A DNA stretch of 34,557 bases from Bacteroidales bacterium UBA1219. GTDB lineage: Bacteria; Bacteroidota; Bacteroidia; Bacteroidales; P3. Below the pieces are notes generated by a model. That model did no database searches, was not told the origin of the DNA, and worked only from the letters and a program-made list of their open reading frames with translations. The first letter of the stretch is position 1. Every line of letters begins with the position of its first letter. The stretch covers positions 1 to 34,557 of the forward strand of contig DBXF01000014.1 in NCBI GenBank assembly GCA_002309295.1. Reading direction: 5' to 3'. Both the position numbers and the translations under genes were made by a program. Below are positions 32,263 through 34,557 of this stretch, one piece after another.

Positions 32263-32964
32263 TTATTGTTCACATCTTTCCCATAACAAACTCATTTCGG
32301 GAGCTTCCACAAAAATCCCTGTAGTATCGCCCTCATATTTAAAACAAGAGACTTCGCATTTTTCGCTATAATATTGTTCTTCCTTGGGTATGGGTCTATC
32401 GCTTTTTCTTATCCGAAATGACGCCAAAGCTTTGTCGAAGATGTCTTTCTTCCACTGTGGCACACGGGCATATCCAATTGTTATTCTATAAATTGTTGAT
32501 TTGCAATCGACAACCAGTTTGCCTTTTCGTTTTCTATAGCATAATAATGAATCCGGGAAAATATAGTGTATGTCTTTCCAGCAGTTACCTTGAAAATCCA
32601 CACCGGAACATGATACCGGCCATAGAGTGTCTCCTCTTGGATTAAAGTCGCAAAAAGAATACTGATTAAAACGTTTTTCGAACAAAGCCGAGTCCATCAC
32701 AGAGCACATCCGCTCTTTATTAGGCGAATCGCCCATTTGGGTCCAATATATATACGAACTGTCTTCGAAAACAAACCACTTCACACTCATATTTATTCGC
32801 CGAGAGTGGTAAGGTTTGTGTTTTGTGGGTATAGTCATAATAGTTTCATATGGAAGATATTTGGTTCTAGAGAATACTACATCTATCCACTTCGGTTCTT
32901 CCTGTTTATGATAAGAACACAATAATATCAATAATAAAAGAATGGTTAATAGTTTCTTTATCAT
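32263..32964 (-). CDS. Exported protein, probably a lipoprotein
   Basis: The 233-residue protein begins MIKKLLTILLLLILLCSYHK. The Cys after LILL fits a lipoprotein signal only loosely, because the expected small residue before Cys is Leu. The rest is soluble and rich in aromatic and charged residues, with no recognised domain. A canonical promoter (33016-33046) drives it. It is AT-rich and could be a recent acquisition together with the 148-aa gene downstream. Confidence 0.65.
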   Translation of the reverse strand: MIKKLLTILLLLILLCSYHKQEEPKWIDVVFSRTKYLPYETIMTIPTKHKPYHSRRINMSVKWFVFEDSSYIYWTQMGDSPNKERMCSVMDSALFEKRFNQYSFCDFNPRGDTLWPVSCSGVDFQGNCWKDIHYIFPDSLLCYRKRKGKLVVDCKSTIYRITIGYARVPQWKKDIFDKALASFRIRKSDRPIPKEEQYYSEKCEVSCFKYEGDTTGIFVEAPEMSLLWERCEQ

Positions 32965-33015
32965 AATCCATTAAAGTTCCTAACGTTATTATGTTTAATT
33001 TTCGCAATTTTTCTG

Positions 33016-33046
33016 CAAAGTTACGATTTTTTCCGAAAACTTCAAA
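33016..33046 (-). promoter_or_regulatory. Canonical Bacteroidota promoter of the 233-aa gene
   Basis: On the minus strand TTTG (33046-33043), exactly 19 nt, then TAACTTTG (33023-33016). Transcription would start near 33011. Confidence 0.75.
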
Positions 33047-33063
33047 ACTTTTGTCCTCACCAC

Positions 33064-33894
33064 TTACATCACAAATGGAACATTTTCCACTATGTCGGAA
33101 GCGATAAGTCCGTTGCCTTTGTCGGAAAAGGCCCTGTCCCCTGCCCTGCCGTGCAGAAACACGCCGCAGACTGCCGCCTCGGCGGGCGAAAGGCCTTGTG
33201 CCAGCAGTGCGGCAATAATGCCCGTAAGCACGTCGCCGCTGCCCGCCGTGGCCATGCCAGGGTTGCCCGTGGTGTTGAAAAACGCACGCCCGTCGGGAAG
33301 GGTTACGGTGGTGTGCGCCCCTTTGAAAACGACAATCACCTTATGTCTGGCCGAGAAATCGCGCTGTTTGGCAAGCCTCTCGAAATCGTCGGCCCACTCC
33401 CCTGCCAGACGCTCGAACTCCTTGTGATGCGGAGTGAGTATGCTGTTTGGGGGAACGAGGTCAAGCATCTCCTTTTCCATAGCTATGCAATTGATAGCAT
33501 CGGCATCTATCACCATAGGCTTGGCACATTGGTTCAGCAGTTGCGAAATGGCTGCTTGGGTTTTGTCCGATGTCCCTATCCCCGGCCCCACGGCGACAAC
33601 GTTGTAACGCTCCAAAGCGGCAGGAAGCGAGGAAAACACTGCCTCGTCACCATCGATGGAGACCATGGCCTCGGGGAAAGCCGTTTGCATACTTACTACA
33701 CCTTGTTTGGGGATGTGCGTAGTAACAAGCCCTGCCCCTGTGCGCAGACAGGCTCTTGCCGAAAGTATGGCGGCACCCATCTTGCCATAGCTGCCGGCAA
33801 TGAGCAAAGCGTGGCCGTAGTCGCCCTTATGGCTCTCCGGATCGCGAGCGGTCAGAAACTCCATCTGCAATGTATCAACCTTGGTTTCCATCAT
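33064..33894 (-). CDS. nnrD: ADP-dependent NAD(P)H-hydrate dehydratase
   Basis: The 276-residue protein is the dehydratase (ribokinase-like) half of the nicotinamide repair pair. It shows GDYGHALLIAGSYGKMGA near the N-terminus and the nucleotide-binding NPGMATAGSGDVLTGIIAA near the C-terminus. It converts damaged NAD(P)HX back to NAD(P)H. The epimerase domain (NnrE), often fused at the N-terminus, is missing, so this is a stand-alone form; an epimerase would be elsewhere. The start could be the second Met (33891). Confidence 0.93.
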   Translation of the reverse strand: MMETKVDTLQMEFLTARDPESHKGDYGHALLIAGSYGKMGAAILSARACLRTGAGLVTTHIPKQGVVSMQTAFPEAMVSIDGDEAVFSSLPAALERYNVVAVGPGIGTSDKTQAAISQLLNQCAKPMVIDADAINCIAMEKEMLDLVPPNSILTPHHKEFERLAGEWADDFERLAKQRDFSARHKVIVVFKGAHTTVTLPDGRAFFNTTGNPGMATAGSGDVLTGIIAALLAQGLSPAEAAVCGVFLHGRAGDRAFSDKGNGLIASDIVENVPFVM

Positions 33895-33915
33895 CTTTGT
33901 ATACCTTTTATAAAC

Positions 33916-33951
33916 GAAAACGGAAAGCAGTTTAGCCTGCTTTCCGTTTTC
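33916..33951. terminator. Terminator between the M16 peptidase and nnrD
   Basis: GAAAACGGAAAGCAG (33916-33930) and its perfect complement (33937-33951) form a 15-bp stem with a 6-nt loop. The A/T-rich arms allow function on both strands. It lies downstream of the minus-strand M16 gene. Confidence 0.85.
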
Positions 33952-34008
33952 TGTATTCAGAAATTTACGAATTCACGAACTAACAAATCCACGAATTCTA
34001 AATTCATT

Positions 34009-34557
34009 TTAGTTTTCAGGCTTCAGAGTACCGACCGAATAGTGGCCGAGGTCGAAGTAGCGGCGTGCCAGACGTTTCATATCGTGAGTCGTCAGGCTGT
34101 TCACCATAGCCTCGTAGTCGCTGATGTTGGCATCGCGGTTCTCTTTGTACATATAGCTGCCCATAATCTGGCCCATCCAGAAGCCGTTCTCCTGCATCTG
34201 CGTCTCGCGTTCCTTAATCATCTGCAGTTTCACTTTGTGCAGCGTCTCGCGGTCGCAACCCTTCTTGACGAAGTCCTTGATGAGGTCAACAGCAGCCTTC
34301 TCAACGCTTTTACAGTTCTCAGGAGCGCACTGCAGATAGAACATCCAGCTGACGTCGCCGTCGAAATTGATGTCGTAAGAAGCTGTAGCGTACGGGCTGT
34401 AGGTTTCACCCATCTTTTCGCGAATCACCTCGGTGGTGCGGATCTGCAGAGCCTCGCCAAGAGCGGTAACGGCGATACGCTCGCGCAGGTCTGACTTGCC
34501 AACAAAACCCTGGGTTTCACCCATCACGATGACCATACCCTGCTTGTCGGTACCGGC
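34009..34557 (-). CDS. M16 family (insulinase-like) peptidase, C-terminal part (partial)
   Basis: The frame is open to the window edge, adding seven residues before Met 34536, so 182 residues are visible. The segment AVTALGEALQIRTTEVIREKMGETYSP is typical of the C-terminal M16 domain, where the Arg/Tyr pair contacts substrate. The zinc-binding HxxEH motif belongs to the N-terminal half, outside the window. Bacteroidota M16 enzymes are usually exported and degrade peptides. The last residues are SVGTLKPEN. Confidence 0.88.
   Translation of the reverse strand, partial: AGTDKQGMVIVMGETQGFVGKSDLRERIAVTALGEALQIRTTEVIREKMGETYSPYATASYDINFDGDVSWMFYLQCAPENCKSVEKAAVDLIKDFVKKGCDRETLHKVKLQMIKERETQMQENGFWMGQIMGSYMYKENRDANISDYEAMVNSLTTHDMKRLARRYFDLGHYSVGTLKPEN

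Noticed and set aside
1..34557. tRNA or rRNA genes, CRISPR arrays, intact transposases
   Set aside because: No T-arm/CCA patterns, regular spacer-repeat arrays or transposase/integrase motifs were recognised while reading both strands.

Overview
The window looks like a chromosomal segment of a Bacteroidota bacterium, most likely order Bacteroidales. Starts lack Shine-Dalgarno sequences. Many genes are instead preceded by the Bacteroidota promoter signature, a TTTG box about 19-20 nt upstream of TANNTTTG. The gene set (sufC-sufD, a PD40 outer-membrane-type protein, secG, rpmH, rlmD, gyrB, mntP) fits that phylum. No rRNA, tRNA, CRISPR array or intact insertion sequence was seen.

Positions 1-15100 are accessory in character, mostly on the minus strand. 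In order they hold the tail of a possible ketoacyl-synthase-like gene, a RhuM-Fic protein, a small hypothetical, an operon of a RecA/RadA-like ATPase, a DUF932-like protein and a single-HKD phospholipase-D-type nuclease, a AAA+ ATPase, a plus-strand WYL-domain regulator, an AT-rich orphan gene, an operon of a small protein, an MreB-like pseudo-actin and a small FtsZ-like protein, two membrane proteins, and a Hanks-type Ser/Thr kinase divergent from a small presumed DNA-binding protein.

The main discovery is a shared promoter architecture. Five promoters carry a 17-bp inverted repeat, GTGC-N9-GCAC or a one-half variant, ending exactly 10 nt upstream of the TANNTTTG box, where the TTTG box would normally lie. 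They precede the 77-aa hypothetical, the RecA-like/DUF932/PLD operon, the AAA+ gene, the small-protein/pseudo-actin/FtsZ-like operon and the WYL regulator itself. I infer one regulon controlled by this autoregulated WYL protein, joining DNA- or protein-processing ATPases and a nuclease with a degenerate actin/tubulin-like pair. I do not recognise it as a described system.

Positions 15100-34557 are mostly housekeeping: sufC-sufD with an overlapping TPR/PD40 gene; a two-gene lipoprotein/membrane-protein unit behind a highly structured leader; rlmD and rpmH; a TPR gene, secG and a RecD-like helicase; gyrB divergent from mntP; a secreted beta-helix protein and a Cys/Met-metabolism PLP enzyme; two small exported proteins; NAD(P)HX dehydratase; and the end of an M16 peptidase. 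Dispersed elements include an inverted pair of 87-bp MITE-like repeats, hairpin repeats with compensatory changes, and short GC-rich repeats flanking the WYL gene.
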